From contig JBBELK010000164.1 in assembly GCA_037783545.1 (NCBI GenBank), positions 2,108,001-2,172,000 of the forward strand: a stretch of 64,000 nt of DNA, given 5' to 3'. Of the stretch, positions 26,601 to 41,600 are shown one piece after another. The DNA is from Henricia sp. BOLD:AAB3569. Taxonomy: Eukaryota; Echinodermata; Asteroidea; Spinulosida; Echinasteridae. A model generated the notes under the pieces. It saw only the letters and a list, made by a program, of their open reading frames with translations, ran no database searches and was not told the origin of the DNA. The position numbers and the translations under genes are program-made. Positions within the stretch are counted from its first letter, which is position 1; each line of letters begins with the position of its first letter.

Positions 26601-29600
26601 GTTCTGAAATTTTGATACCATATCATATGTCATAATTGTCTCATTACCATTCTGACATTTCGCATTCTCAATCCGTAAAAAACATCCAGTGTTTTGTAAA
26701 CTAATTTATCTGGTTCCATAAAGCAATGTAGTAATTACACCAACCTTTTTGCCTCCACGTCTAGATTGGAGATTTCAAATTTTCTGGTTTTTTTCCTCAT
26801 GGATGGTATTTTGGAAAGGTGTTTTATATGATTGTTGGGTTAAAACAAAATCCATTTTCTGGAAGGGAAATCACCTGGGGGGAAAACCCACGCTGTCAAG
26901 TAGGAACTGCAATCCCAATCCACATACATGCCCCGGATTCGAACCCGGGACGCCAGAGGTGAAAGGCGAGGAAAGAACCACTACGCCAACCCGACCGCCC
27001 CAAATTGGGAAAGAGGGCATGGTTATGATTTTAAGAACACCGACAACTGATGAAGTTCAACAACTTCAATATGCCTTGTATTGGAGGAAATGACTTTCTT
27101 ATATTTCCGTATCTTTTTTTTTTTAAACCAGGGAGGATCGACCAAGCAGACTCACTATTTTATTACGTCAGTCCCGAGAGTTATAGCAGCCTTAACGACC
27201 AGACATTCGTGCCTCAGTTTTTGGATGAACTGGTCTCAAGTGCCAGCGCGGACAAACTCGCCAAGGCACAAGCCTTGTGTGAAGATAGCAAAATGTGTCT
27301 CTTTGATACTTTGGCATTGGATGATGAGGCCGTCGGCGCGGCAACAAAGATGTTTGATTTGGAGAATGAAGCAATAGAGGCCCAAATAAGTAAGTAATAA
27401 TAATAATAATAATAATAATAATATTTTAAATTGTGCCCTTTCCATAAAAAATGTTTGAAGCGCATTACATAGTAAAAAAATACATACAATAAAAATACTG
27501 GTTAAAAATTGTCTAAAACTACTACAAATTAGTAGACAGTGTACATAAAACTAACAAAACAAGACTCAGGTAAACGCGAAACCTCAAGAAAAAATTAAAC
27601 AATTCCAGGCCCACAAACTTTGTATTCTGTCGGCACAGCAGAGTAGGCATAGCAGTTTTATAGGTTTGTGTGCTAAATATAAGCTGTAAACTGAAGAAAA
27701 TTTGTTTGGCCGGACCACAATGAAAATGCTTCCGACGCCCCTGTATTAAATAGCATCAAATGTAAGAGGATAAAGGCATGGTAAACGGGTCTAAAACGTA
27801 CCATTTAAGACCGGCAAATCATACTTTTATTCTCATTCTTCAACACATTTTTTGTGTGAATCAGTAAAACTCTGAGAAGTTCTTGGACCAGTAAACGTCG
27901 CTGTTTCACCATTATACTTTCGTACAGATCTTCACAAGTGGTACACAGTTACCCTTAAGGACTTAAGTTGTCTCCTTAAAGAAAACTAAATTTATTTCTG
28001 GTATTTTATTTATTTTATTTATTTATTTATTTATTAACCAAATCCAACAGCGATCAAGTCGCCAATTACAGGTCGGCATTTTGAGACACGCTTCGTTTCC
28101 ATGCTAACCAGATGCCAATTTCATAAAGCTGTTTAGCCAAAAAAAAATGGCTTAATCCAAAATCTATTTGCTTTCTAAAAAGGGGCGCTTAGCAGTCAAA
28201 GTTGTATGTCAACTTTCTTTCTTAGCAAGAAGAGCGGAACACCAATCAATTGTAATACACACCACATAAGACTCGGACTATTAACCCATTTTTATAAAGC
28301 AAATAAATTTTGCATTTAGCAAATTTTTCTGCTAAACAGCTTCATAGAATTGGCCGCAGATGCTCCACCAGCGGAGCAATGATTCTGTTCTTAACGTGGT
28401 CCATTTTCTCCTTTTAGCTAATTTCCCGCCAAACATTACACTGGTTGATAGCATCGAGGTACAAGTCGGTGAGGAGTTTTCCTTCCAAGTGTGGGCAAGC
28501 GATCCGGATGGAGATGCTATCACATATATGCTTCTGGAACCAATAGCAGGCGCTGCCATCACGCAAGGTCAGTGCCCTATAAGTCCTTATAAGTACAAAG
28601 TTTTCCGGGAGTTGTACTGCGGGGTACCGTTGCCGAGTGGTTTAGGTCACTGACTCGCAATACTCGGATGAAAACTTGGGGTTGTGGTGTCGATACCCGG
28701 CTGGGGTACCTGTGCACTTAAACACACCTGCTCCATCCTTCGGAAGGGATGTAAAGCCGTTGGTCCCAGAGCATTCTTTCGTGAAGAGCAAGGGGATTCC
28801 CTAAATCATCGACTTCTCCTCATGGGTTTCCTCATGCTTGCGAGCGACAGTGCAATGGGCACTATAGAACAGTCTTGAGGTGATTCCCAAATAATTGGTC
28901 AATTGGTGCAATGTTATCCACAAGTTCATTGTATTCAACAAACTTCTGTTCTGATCGAGAACTGATATTTAAAAACTTGCATTTACTTTTTTGAAGGATA
29001 TACACACATGTACTACTCACAATAAGTTGGGGATATTGTGGGGTGTATGCAGATATTTTTTTGAGGGTATGCATTCCACTTGAATGATTTTGTATATGAT
29101 TAGACAATTGTATCTGCATGACAGACACAACTTGTCACAGGAATAGGTGAAAACAGTCATTTGGAGAAAAAAAATCCAAAAACACAACATACCAATATCC
29201 CTAACTTATTGTGAGTAGTGTATATTCCAAAAATACACCTTTTTGAGGCAAACTTTGCACACGAATATTAACATAATCAATGCGTTTTTTTCTGCGTAGA
29301 TGGTCTTTTCACATGGACACCGGTGGACACGTCAAATGTCGTACTAAGCATTGTCGTATCGGATGGCAAAGCGAACTCCTCACTCCAACCAGTAGTGCTA
29401 CTGTGCAGTTGTATAAACAATGGCTCGTGTCTGTATACCCAAACGACTGACGGTACCGATCTTGTGGGAAATCGCTTTGGGGTGAGAATTGATTATTTTG
29501 TCATTAACTATTTGACGCCAGGATTATATTTGACACCAAAAAAAGGCAAATGAGATTGGCCAAAAGTTTAGACCAGGGGTTAATTTCATAAAGCTTTGCT

Positions 29601-32600
29601 TAATATTTGCTTAATCCAAAATTAGCAGTCAGGATCTTATTTGATGTGTATTTCAATTTACTGGTGTACTGTTATTCTTGCTAAAAACACAAGTTCACAT
29701 ACAACTTTGACTATTAACCCATTTTTATAAAGCAAACAAATTTTGGATTAAGCAGTTTTCTTTGCTAAACTGCCTTATGAAAGTGGCCCCAGGTCAAGCA
29801 CCACGAATACTGACTCTTGAATCATTTCTACATTCATTGTATGAATCTTCTCGCCAAAAGATCATACTTTGTAACACTCTGACTCAACTGCTGCTGTGTT
29901 GAATAAAACAAAATGAATAAATAAATGAATGAATACTGAAATAATTTTTGAGTATACAAATGATGACTCGTTTATTTACCATTTTGTGAAAATGAAGTAA
30001 TGTCTCACTTTGTCTCAGCTTCACTGAATAACACATATATTCGTTCTTCTCATAAGGTTGTATTGTGCAATTGCTTGCCTGGTTGGTCAGGTGCTCTCTG
30101 CGATACTAACTACGACGCGTGCGAAGGCAACCCGTGTTTTCTGGGCGTGGCTTGTCTCGATGAAGACCCTCCGTCCGTGAACAGTACATGCGGTCCGTGC
30201 CCCAATGGAATGACGGGCGATGGAAAGGCGTGTCTGGGTAACTTTTTATTAACATTCTGATAATTTTTCTCTCAACCTGTAATTAATTATAATTGAGTAT
30301 TTCTACCGTTAATTAATTTTGTATCTCCAAACTCCACAGACACCAATGAGTGTGAACTATACCAAGGGCAACCGGCCAGCCAAGGTGGGCTCGGATGTGA
30401 TCAGATTTGTGACAACATTCTCCAGAGTTTTAACTGTAGCTGTTATTCAGGGTACTCTCTATACGTTGACGGCTTGAGGTGTCTCGGTATGTAAATAACG
30501 TCGTTAAGACTTTAGTTTACAATTAGCAAAATAAAGTTATAGGCAAGCCTCGTTAATAAGGTTCCTGGGACTTTGCAGATTACCTTGTTTATAACAGGAG
30601 ATGTGGTAGTCTAGTATTAAATAGAGACGTGGTAGTCTAGTAAAAAAACAAAAGGATTTTCAAAAACAATATATACCTAGCTATAACTGACTGGATGTCT
30701 GCTGAGAGTGCTGTTTGTCCTGATTATACATGAATGTATGCACGTGGTGGAACGGGAAGAGGACACCCAGCCCCCCAGTCTTGAAAGCGATTCCAAAATG
30801 GTTGGTCACTGTATTTAACAAATATTTCTTCTGGTCAAGAATTGATATTAAATAAAAAAAGATATGGTATTAAAATCTCAACACCCATGGGGACAATGGG
30901 GGTGTCAAAAATGTGATCTGGACACGCTCCTTTACTGATTACGTTTCCTTTTTTTTCTTCAAAATAGACATTGATGAATGTGAACTTCAGACCGATAACT
31001 GTGCTGCCAATGCAGTGTGCAACAACACTGTGGGTGGGTTCGATTGCATCTGTAATCCGGGTTTCCATGACGAATTTGGAGATGGAACGTCCTGTCTGGG
31101 TAAGATGGAAAGAAATTACAAAACTTAGCTGTAAATGATTTGCATAATGTTCCAACATTTTAATAAACCATTTTACCAGAAAACTGTACTTAAATGGAAG
31201 ATAGAAAGTGGCTCCAACTGTCCACTACAATTATTCCACCCGAGACGATATATCTTTTAAAAGAAAATTATAATTGAAGATGAATTTATATATGTATGTG
31301 CACATACATTTTTTTAAAAGGGCGCCCTCATGTGAACAAAACTAAGTCTCTGACTATATACCGTAGTAATAGGTTCCATTTTCCATAGAGTATATAGCCA
31401 GGAAACAGCCTATAATAGGACAGTGGCTTCGCACAATTTCTTGAAAGCATTGATTTCTTGGAGCATGTAGCGGAGGTAATGAGAGGGATGGGTAGGGGTT
31501 CATCAAATGACAACTTTTCTGTGTGTCTACCTGTCCGCAACAAGCTCACATTAAAAATCTGCCTAGCAACCACCCCACCCCCCTCCCCTCCCCCACCCCC
31601 TCCCCCTCTGCCCCTCAACCCCTCCCCCTGGCTCCCCCCTGCCCCCCCCCCCCCCCCCCCCCCCCCTGCCACCCCCTCTTTAAGATGCCCTAATATCATT
31701 TACTTCCTCTATCGAGCCCTCTGTTAATTGACCATCCAAATATTATAGCACCCTCTCTCCTTAGGTACAACAAGCTGCTGCCCAGATGGAGCTACTTTGC
31801 CTACTTACAACCTCAACTGCCATTTTGCCTGTCATTTATTGTTATTCTTAGAAAATATTCCTCTAAATTGTAAATAATATATCTAGCAGTAGCATTAATA
31901 AAATTATTGGAAGACATTTTACGCTTTTGTTAGGTGATGCTAATTTCTCTTTTTTTACTTTTGTCTCCAGATATCAATGAATGTCTCGACGCCGCTGATA
32001 ATAACTGTGATGCCAATGCAGGATGCATGAACACAATCGGCTCGTACCGATGCATGTGCAACATGGGGTTTGAGGGTGATGGTTTCACGTGCCAAGGTAG
32101 GAAAGAATATACAAGCCGGATGTCACATAAGCACCCCTGCACTAAACCTATGGGACAAGAAGAATTATAAGTTTTTTCTAGTAAAATCTTCATATTTTTC
32201 CCGTCTATTTTTTTTCATTAGATTTGCACTTAAGAAAAAAAATAGTAATATAAAGAAAAAATAGTAATGTCCAAGTGCTAAATTCTTACCTGTTTGTCTT
32301 TTGTTGTTTGTTGTTTGTCGTTCATTTGTTGGAAAAATTGAGTACCGTAGTTTATCATGGCTTCAGACCTTGTGTACAAATCGTCATTTTATAGAAAAAA
32401 AACATTTATGATCAACTTCTCAACTCTTACCGTAATGTGAATTATTTTCCAAATAACATCACAATTTATTATCATAAATATCCCAGTAGTTTTTCTGTGA
32501 AATTTGAAATTGTTTTCCACAGATGTTAACGAATGCATGCGAGATCTGCATAACTGCTACACCGAAGCAACGTGTGCCAACACAATCGGTTCTTTCACGT

Positions 32601-35600
32601 GCACGTGCGACTCCGGCTGGGCCGGTAATGGTACCCATTGTGACAATGTGAATGAGTGTGAACAGTCGACGCCGGCTTGTGATTCTAATGCACTTTGTAC
32701 GGACACACAGGGCAGTTTCTTCTGTGAATGTAATGCAGGATTTGCGGGCAACGGTCTCACGTGTGTAGGTGAGTGGTTGGAAGATTTGTATTTTATATAG
32801 TAAGTTGGCATAATACATTTGTTGACACCTGTTTTTGTAAAATATTTTACTGGCCTTAAATGGATGATAAGTTTAGACTTAGCCAATTTGTGTTTATGGG
32901 AAAACAACACTTTTATAATCTCTTACGCGACAGTACGTGGCCCATACGTCAGGGTTGTAGTTGAGTCCACCACAAGTCTTTGGGTCTTAATTTAAGTCAC
33001 AAGCTATTCAAATGAACTCCAACAAAGGCATTCTTTTGTGCGTGTTCATCCTTTGCTTCTTGTTACTGGACTTGTGCGGGACTTGTCACAGACTTATGAT
33101 TTTATCGGCTCTGGTCTTGTAATAGACTTGTGATGGACTCGACTACAACCTTGCCATACGTGTCAGGGTTTACGTGGCAACTATATGGCAATACGTGGAA
33201 CTTATGTGGAAATTACATGGAATTTACGTGCCTTACGAGGGTCTGACGTGGTGAGTATGTGGCTATCCCGTGGCTCAATCGGCAGCTACGTGGCCCCTAT
33301 GAGGCCCGCAGTTTACGGCACCGTAAAAACAAATAATAGTGTGACCTGGCATAAAGATGATTTTAAGCTATCCTTGAGAAAACTTATATGTGACCCGCTC
33401 TGCAAAAAAGGGTCTTAAGTCGCGCTGGCTAGTATTCTTTTTGCGACCATAAAAAGAAATCTGTGGCATTTCTACGCTCATTAAAATACCTAAACACAAA
33501 AGAAATTCCAGGCGTAACGCAGACATTCCAGGGGGAACACAAACATTCCAGGCGGTATCTGGGCACCGCCAGGAATTTCCATTGTGTTTTGGTATTTTAT
33601 TGAGCGTGGATTTGCCGCGGATTTCTTTTTATGGTCGCAAAAAGAATACTAGCCAGCGCGACTTAAAAACCCTTTTTTGCAGAGCGGGTCACATATACCT
33701 TTCATTTTTGGTTGGTACACTACAGATCAAGACCTTTTGATGTCTTTTATTTGTAGACGTAAATGAGTGCACAACTGGCCAGGCAGACTGTATGCCAGTA
33801 CTTGGTACGTGCACGAACACTTTCGGCAACTACACGTGTCAGTGTATTACGGGATATACCGGTGATGGTCGCACAACTTGTGATGGTAAGTGTAATTAAC
33901 ATGCAAAGTGGTCCATCACGGTATTTATATCAAACATTACGAACAGGACATTTACAAATTTTGCAGTTAAGCTATCCACAAAACGAGTACAGATAGAAAA
34001 ATTTTATTGTGTTTTTCATAGTCGTCTAAATGGCTTTCAAAGCCCAATTTGATAGCATTATTTATTTATTTATTTATTTATTTACCACATCCAACAGCGG
34101 AGAGACCGCCAATTACAGGAATGGGAGCAAGTGTTGTTGAGTGCCTTGCTCAAGGGCACAGGTGCCACAACCCGTCACGGCCCGGAATCGAACCTACATT
34201 CTAGTACTAGCACAGGAACTTAGTTCGACGCACTAGACCGCTCGGACATAACACCCCACAGTACTATTTATATTGAGTAGAAAAGTAACTATTTTATGGA
34301 TGAGCACATATTTTATGATGACTGTTTTATACTTTGACTTATTGCAAGACTATAAAGAATTAAAATAAATAACTGTATAAATAAATAAATCAATAAGAAA
34401 ATGCGCTAAGCAAAAACATGTCACCAGGTATAAAATCTCATGTCATTTGTTTTAATTGATTAATACTCGGCCAGATTTTGCTATCAGAAAAATTCATAAG
34501 CGTTACCTTTATGCCATTAAATTGCACCCAGTTCAGTACCAATTATTAGTAAACTTTTAAATTGTTTCTATTTTCAGATATTGACGAGTGTAGCGGTAGC
34601 AACAATTGTGCAGCGAATGCCAACTGCACTAATACGCCCGGTAGCTATGACTGTACATGCCACGCTGGCTATACTGGGAGTGGTTTCGTTTGTACAGGTA
34701 TGATGACCAGATTCTCACATTTATCACCGTTTTTTCTGCCTGACTGTGTTCTCCCAGCATCATGTTTTAGTAATGTTTTTAAGCATGGCAATAATGCATA
34801 GTTCTGATTTTGCCCAGTTACACTATGAGCAACTAACCATGGAAATTGGGCACAAACTATTGTTATTAACAATGGTGTGTGCCAAATTTCCTATGGCTCA
34901 CACGCTATCGTCAAAATGGCGACACACAACGCACAAAGCAATAGTACTTTCAACGGAAAGCACACATTCATTGGAGAAAACTCAAAGGTATTCATGTTTC
35001 AGGGTCGACAGTTATCTTAGAACACACCGAGTGAAGGGCCAGTAATACAGGGATGTCATATCATGAAATACGTGCTTTCGTACCTTTGAACAACGAAACG
35101 ACCGGCCTTGAAACAAAATATTCACCCGGAACATCGCATACAACACTGTACAAATTGTATGGGGCAGAACATCGTGTGATGTTGTTGCAAACATTGCACT
35201 TTGACCTATGTGGGTGATCTCTGCTAGCTCTGTTGTGATTGGTCGGCGGGTTCGGTTGATTGACAGGTCGGAACTATGCATTATTATAAAATGTTTTTTT
35301 TTTATAATTTAGTTGGTAGCTTTTTTCCCCAAATTTACATTTTCCTTAAATAAATATATGAATGAATTGTTTTCCCTTGGTCATTTTGATTCTCTAGACA
35401 TCGACGAGTGTTTGCTGGAAGTTGACGACTGCCCTCAAGACTGCACTAATACTGTTGGGTCATTTAACTGCGCGTGCATCACCGGATTTACCCTTCAAGG
35501 CACGGTTTGCGTAGGTGGGTCATAAATTGAAACAGTTTGGTTAAACTTTGCCTGTTTGTAACTAATTATTTTAGAGAGTTGAATTTGTGCGGCATGTATA

Positions 35601-38600
35601 GTATCGTCGCTGACATCGCGAACTTTACTCAGTGGAAAATGCAGACTAATTTTTGTGCGGACTGAAATCTGTCAAAAATTCCCAAGTAAAAGATTTTTGC
35701 ATCAAATTTTATCCGACACGTTTATGTGTGTAGAAAATGTTGTCACGTACATCACCTACCCTTACACGAAGCACGGTTTTAGTACACTTCATTAAACTCG
35801 CAGTGGAAAGCCTATAATTTTTACGAAATGTTATCTGCGTGTACGCGCACACACTAATTCATCTGCTGACTTGTTATGCAAGCATTTTGGTTTTCGCAAC
35901 CTGACAAGCAAGACTGCAGTGAATTTTAGTCGGGAGAAAAAGCTTAATTTTGTAATTTATCTTGTCACAGCTGACACTGCCTGCACAAGTACAAACTGTG
36001 TCAATGGAGTCTGTTACCAGACCGGCGGCGGAACGGAGACCTGTCTGTGCGATCCAGGATACGCCATTGTCAGCAACAACACATTGTGTGAAGGTAACGT
36101 AATACTCTCACAAAACTAAACACAGTTATCATCAAATGTCAATTCTTGAAAGCATTCAGTGTTGCAGTCAAGTCACCAATATCGAGTCTGAGTCTGACAG
36201 GTGAAAAACCCTCATGGATTGTCAAATAACCTCAGAGATTTAAAATCCGGGAAACTTGGCAACTCTGACATTGTACTGTAACGTTTAATTCCATATCATC
36301 TTATCAGGCTTCCCGGATTTGAAAAGTTCAGCATCCTTTCCTTTGTTTCATGTACAAGAATCTTAACAGAAGTGTACATGTATGTATGTAACCTTGAATA
36401 TCATGAATTGTGTGATCTGTACAAACTCTTAAAAACATTCTTAAGTGGATTTAGGAACAATAAAACCTAATATTTCCTATCTTTAAAAACATGAGTTAAG
36501 AATGTTTATTTAGGAATATTTCTAAGTGGGCTTTATGAAATAGGACCCTGGACTCGAATCCTACAACACTACAAAGCATATAGTCACATATGTTTTTCAT
36601 TGCTTGGAATTTAACATCGATGAGGTACTGAGCTGATTCGCATGTTGGTTTTGATCATACACCTCTTTAATCACACAGAAGTAACGTCATTTGTAACATT
36701 TATCCAACCCTGTAACCTAACTGGTGGGTAGCCGTTTTAGATAAAAAAAGTTTGTTTAGTAGCATTTAAAAGACTAATTACTCAAAGCATAAACTGCATA
36801 AGCTTTCGTAGCAACGACTACTTCATCAGATACAAAGAAGATTAAATCCTGTAACCTATCTTTGATACAAACTGAATTCACTGCCCGATTCTTTCAGAAC
36901 AAAACTGCCTCTTTAGAAGTTTCCGGCGGCGCAAAACGGCCATTAGATCTTTGAAAAAGGGAGGATCGTTTTTTCACAAGTTGGTTTCGGATATCCGTTT
37001 AGGATTTTTCTAAACTGATAGTTACATTTCGGTCGTTTAAACGTTTACACGTCGCAGCTCTACTCTAGTCATATCATGCGCAAGGGGGTGTGGGAAACAA
37101 TTGATAGGTGCATAACAGATCGTCTAATTTTTTCAAAAGGTATATCTGCCTGCTCAGTTGGTAGAGCAGTTAGCCATCTATGCCAAGGACCTGGGTTCAA
37201 ATCCCAGTCGGGGCACTGCAAATTTCTCGTGTTTCTATATTCATCTCTGATTTTTTTCTGTTCATTTCAGACATTAACGAATGCACGAGTACAACCAATC
37301 CCCATCAGTGTGGCGCCAATTCGTATTGTGACAATCTCATTGGCAGTTATCAATGTATCTGTATTGATGGTTATACACTGAACAGCGACCAACGAAGTTG
37401 TGGGGGTAAGTTCCACTGAAGACTGACCTCAATATTGAATCTAAGCAGAGTCTGCAATCTCCTAAGCGCTTCCATATATGTCATTTGGGAGTCAAAGTAT
37501 GACGCGTAAATGTTGACTCCACATGCATGTGTGTTGTGTGTGCCTCTGGCAGGCGTAACACGATTTATTTTACCAATAGAAACCTTAGTACAGTGCGTTA
37601 TGCAGGCTAGAGACACACACAACGCGCACGCACATTGCTTCAACAATGACGCAGCATTATTTGACCGCCAAAATGACGTAGTAAGCACAAGCCTAATCGT
37701 GTTTCTAAATTCATCTCCAAAATTATAACTGCAGAAAATGTCATTTGTGAACACCTTTCATTACATTTCATGTTCTATTATAATTCTTACCCCATTTTTA
37801 GACGTTGATGAATGTACACTGGGAACGCATGACTGTGATGTCCTAAGCCAAGTTTGTACCAACCAAGCGCCATATTTCACTTGCGACTGTCAATCAGGAT
37901 TTAGCAGTCTCAGTTCAAATGCATCGTGCACAGGTGAGAGGGAAACATGCACATATTAACCCTTGAACTGGGTAGTAAAAATTGTATCATAACAGTCAAA
38001 AAAATGTCTCTACGTTTTTGATTTAAAAGAGTGCATTCAAGCTGAAAGTGAGAATTTTCAGCACACAGAAGCTTTAGCGGCCGTCCAAAATTTTCACAGT
38101 TCTACAGAGACTAGTATTTTTCAAGATGCTCTCCCTCCCCCCTCCCCCACCCCCCTTTCTACCCCAAAAATCCTACTTATGAACATTTTGTTTTCAGTAC
38201 CATGACATATCAACATTTTACAGTGCACAGTAAAGTCCTACAGGGCTCTCGACCCGCCTCCCCCTTCCTACGCTTTGTAGAACTGTGAAAATGCTGACAA
38301 CATTGGACGACCTGTTACAACCATTTTTGTGAATTTACCACTTTTGTAAATAGGTCACGAGTTTTGTGATTTTTTTTTTTCCACTTTTGTGAAAAGATTG
38401 CAAGTTTTGTAAAAAATGCCTCTCTTTGTGAAATATCGCCCACTTTTGTGAAATTTCACAAAAGTGGGCGAAAATTCACAAAACTTGTGACCTATTCAAA
38501 AAAATTGTTGTAACACGTCCCCTTATGCAATCATGCATAACAAAGATGTTATATGAATATTTTGATGTCAACTCATTAGAAATTTTCAATATTTCAATAA

Positions 38601-41600
38601 ACGTGTTTCTGAATAAAATTCACATTTCTTTCATTGCTCAGAATAGCAAGAAAATGAATGCAATTGTTTGTCATTTTGTTCTCAGACCCTACTCCAAATA
38701 AAACAATAATCTATACACATTGGAATGAACTATTGAAGTTTAACTGCTTTTAGTACGATATCTGAACTCGCTCTCTTTTCTGTATTTTATTAGACATCGA
38801 CGAATGCCAGAATAACGCCCTGAATACTTGCCATGACAATGCAGACTGCCTTAATAACAACGGTTCATTCACGTGCCAATGTCAACAGGGGTACACAGGC
38901 AATGGACTGCAGTGCTTTGGTAAGACAGAGAATTCCTCTGTAAAATAAAATAAATAAATATTGTTTACAGATTACCTCCATGGATTCAGAAAACCTTTCG
39001 GATCGTCGCTGACACCACAAAGTGACACCAAGTACTCTTCTGTTACAGTTCGTAAAAAAAACGCACAGTGGGGGACACAAGTTTTCACGAACTGACATCC
39101 GAGTGCGCGCGCGCACTCCAGACACTATACGTAATACATAAACAATCATTTTATATTTCTCTACAGATGCTGACGAGTGTTCCCTACCCGTGAATGACCC
39201 CTCATACGCCGGTTGTGATTCTCGCGCCGAATGCACCAACCTGATTGGTTCATTCCAATGTAACTGCACGATGGGATACGAAGGCAATGGAACTTATTGT
39301 GAAAGTACGTATATACTGTTAATACGTCGTTATTTTGAGTTATGCTACTAATCCTGTTAATAAAAATTGTTTAAGACACAAAATTTAGGTTCTTTTCAAC
39401 TTGCGCGAATTTTTGCTGCAAATGTTCACTTTTACGTGAAGCTTGATCCGGGTTTTAATCTATTTTCCTGACAAACAGCAATTTCTTTTCCATTTTAAGA
39501 CATCGACGAGTGCGTAACATCAGATTCTGTCTGCGCAACCAACAGCACATGCACGGATACCGACGGTAGCTTCCTCTGTACATGCATAGATGGGTACCGG
39601 GGAGATCCATTCACATCATGTGACAATATCGACGAATGCACGGAGAATATCGATAATTGTCACTCATTGGCAGTATGCACGGACACTCCTGGCAGTTTCC
39701 AATGTCAATGCATTCAAGGTTACCAAGGAAACGGTACATATTGCGAAGGTACGTAAATATATTTTTCGGAAATTCATTCCTAAATAAGCGATTGAGACAT
39801 AACCCAAATGTGAAGAATGGTGACTCACTGGAAAAAGCACAATTCTCAGAACCTGAGTAAAGAATGTTAAAAATAAAAATGTTTAGGAAGTGTAAACACG
39901 TAACTGTATTTAACCATCAGAAAAGATAAAATGGATGTACAGTTGTATAGTCAGAAGTTTACATACAACTGTGTTTAAAACTGGTGTGCTTAAACTTGCG
40001 TTGTCACCATTTTTGTAACAGTTTTTACTAAAGGCGTGATTTTGTGGAATTCCTCACGTGCTTGCAGTACTTAAAACATAGCTTGCACACACCTTGCAAT
40101 GGTACGGGTAGTCCTGTTTACCATTTTGGGTGATGATGGTAGTGGTGTACATGTATGTATGTGAACTTATTTTTAATGGAGTTAATAAGTATTATGTAAT
40201 CATCATTATTTGTACGCAAATTGAATTAACGTGTCTGGTTTCTTGCCTTCAACAGACATAAATGAATGTACCAACGGGAACAACGATTGCGCATCGGGCT
40301 TGGCCCAATGTCTGAACAATGACGGTAGCTACACATGCACGTGCATTACCGGTTACGTGTCTGTTATTGGCGAATTGGTTGGTCGTCAATGTGAAGGTAT
40401 GTATATACCTAAAAATAAGGGGTGGATTACAATAAAGAAAGTAAAAGTGTCCTACCTCTTAAGACGTCTTAACTCTGACATGTTTTAAGCGGGCCTCCCA
40501 CTGTGCGAATTTTGCCACGAATTGCCAGCGATTAGCTACGATTTGGTACGATTAGCAGATACTGTCTATAGAGTCTATAAACAATCGTAACAAATCATAG
40601 CTAATTGTACTTAATTCGTGGCAAAAATCGCACAGTGGGAGGCCCGCTTTAGACATCATAGCTTGTTTTGTCTTGCTAACATAATTGTTATAACTTGTGT
40701 CCTAAGAAACGTAACGTGTTGTAAGTTATTTCTTTGGAATATTTTTTAATTTTTTTCTGCCCAATTTTGGGGAAAGGAGCCTTTTGACTAATATCAAACC
40801 AGAAAAATATGTTTAAAAAATGTCATTTTGAGAAAAACGAATTTAAAAGTTTAATTGTAGCTGAAAAGTCTGAAACTCTAGCAGAAATAGTAATCTTATC
40901 GATTGATGTTACTTACACCTTGTAAATGTTGGGCCTCGTGTTTCTTGATCTCTTGGGTGGGACAAACATGCAAAAACAACTAATTTTATTAAACCAAAAA
41001 TGGACATAGGCTGTTCTGGTTCTATGGGGACGAAATTTAAATTTTTGATAAACTTTGTTTTTCTCACACTAAGTTTTCACTGAATTCAAGCTAGGCCTTA
41101 GGCTAAATTTGAAAGTGTGGCACCACCACTGTTTTAGAAAAGAAATAAATTAAATTGTTTTTCATTTTCATTTGATTACATGACAGATATTGACGAATGC
41201 GCTTTGAATTTGGATAACTGCAACACATTGGTGTCAACATGTAACAACACTATCGGCAGTTTTGATTGTGACTGTAATACGGGATATGAGAAAAATAACT
41301 TGAACCAGTGCGTCGGTAAGAGAAAAAACATGACGTCATTTTTATGTGAACCTTGCTTGATTTTTTTTAAAAGATCATTTTTATACTTTTGTCTAGTTCC
41401 TTTCTGGAAAAAAAAAGCTGCTAGTTTTACCCACCCTAAAGAATCTGAATTTTAAAAATTCAAATTACATTAAGCATAATTTCAATAAATTTTTAAAAAG
41501 TTTTAAAAGGTCACACTTGCATTTAGAAGATCAAATCTTGTTTAGTGTTTAGTTCCGATCACATTTTGGGTAAGAGGGTAATCTTTCTCTAAAAGTATAG

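Noticed and set aside
30013..30056. Upstream acceptor TCTCAG (30018) for exon 20
   Set aside because: It would need a phase 1 donor; exon 19 ends in phase 0, so reading on would hit TGA. The TCATAAG acceptor at 30056 fits.
31328..31727. Poly-Gly and poly-Pro ORFs
   Set aside because: Translation of the C-rich tract inside an intron.
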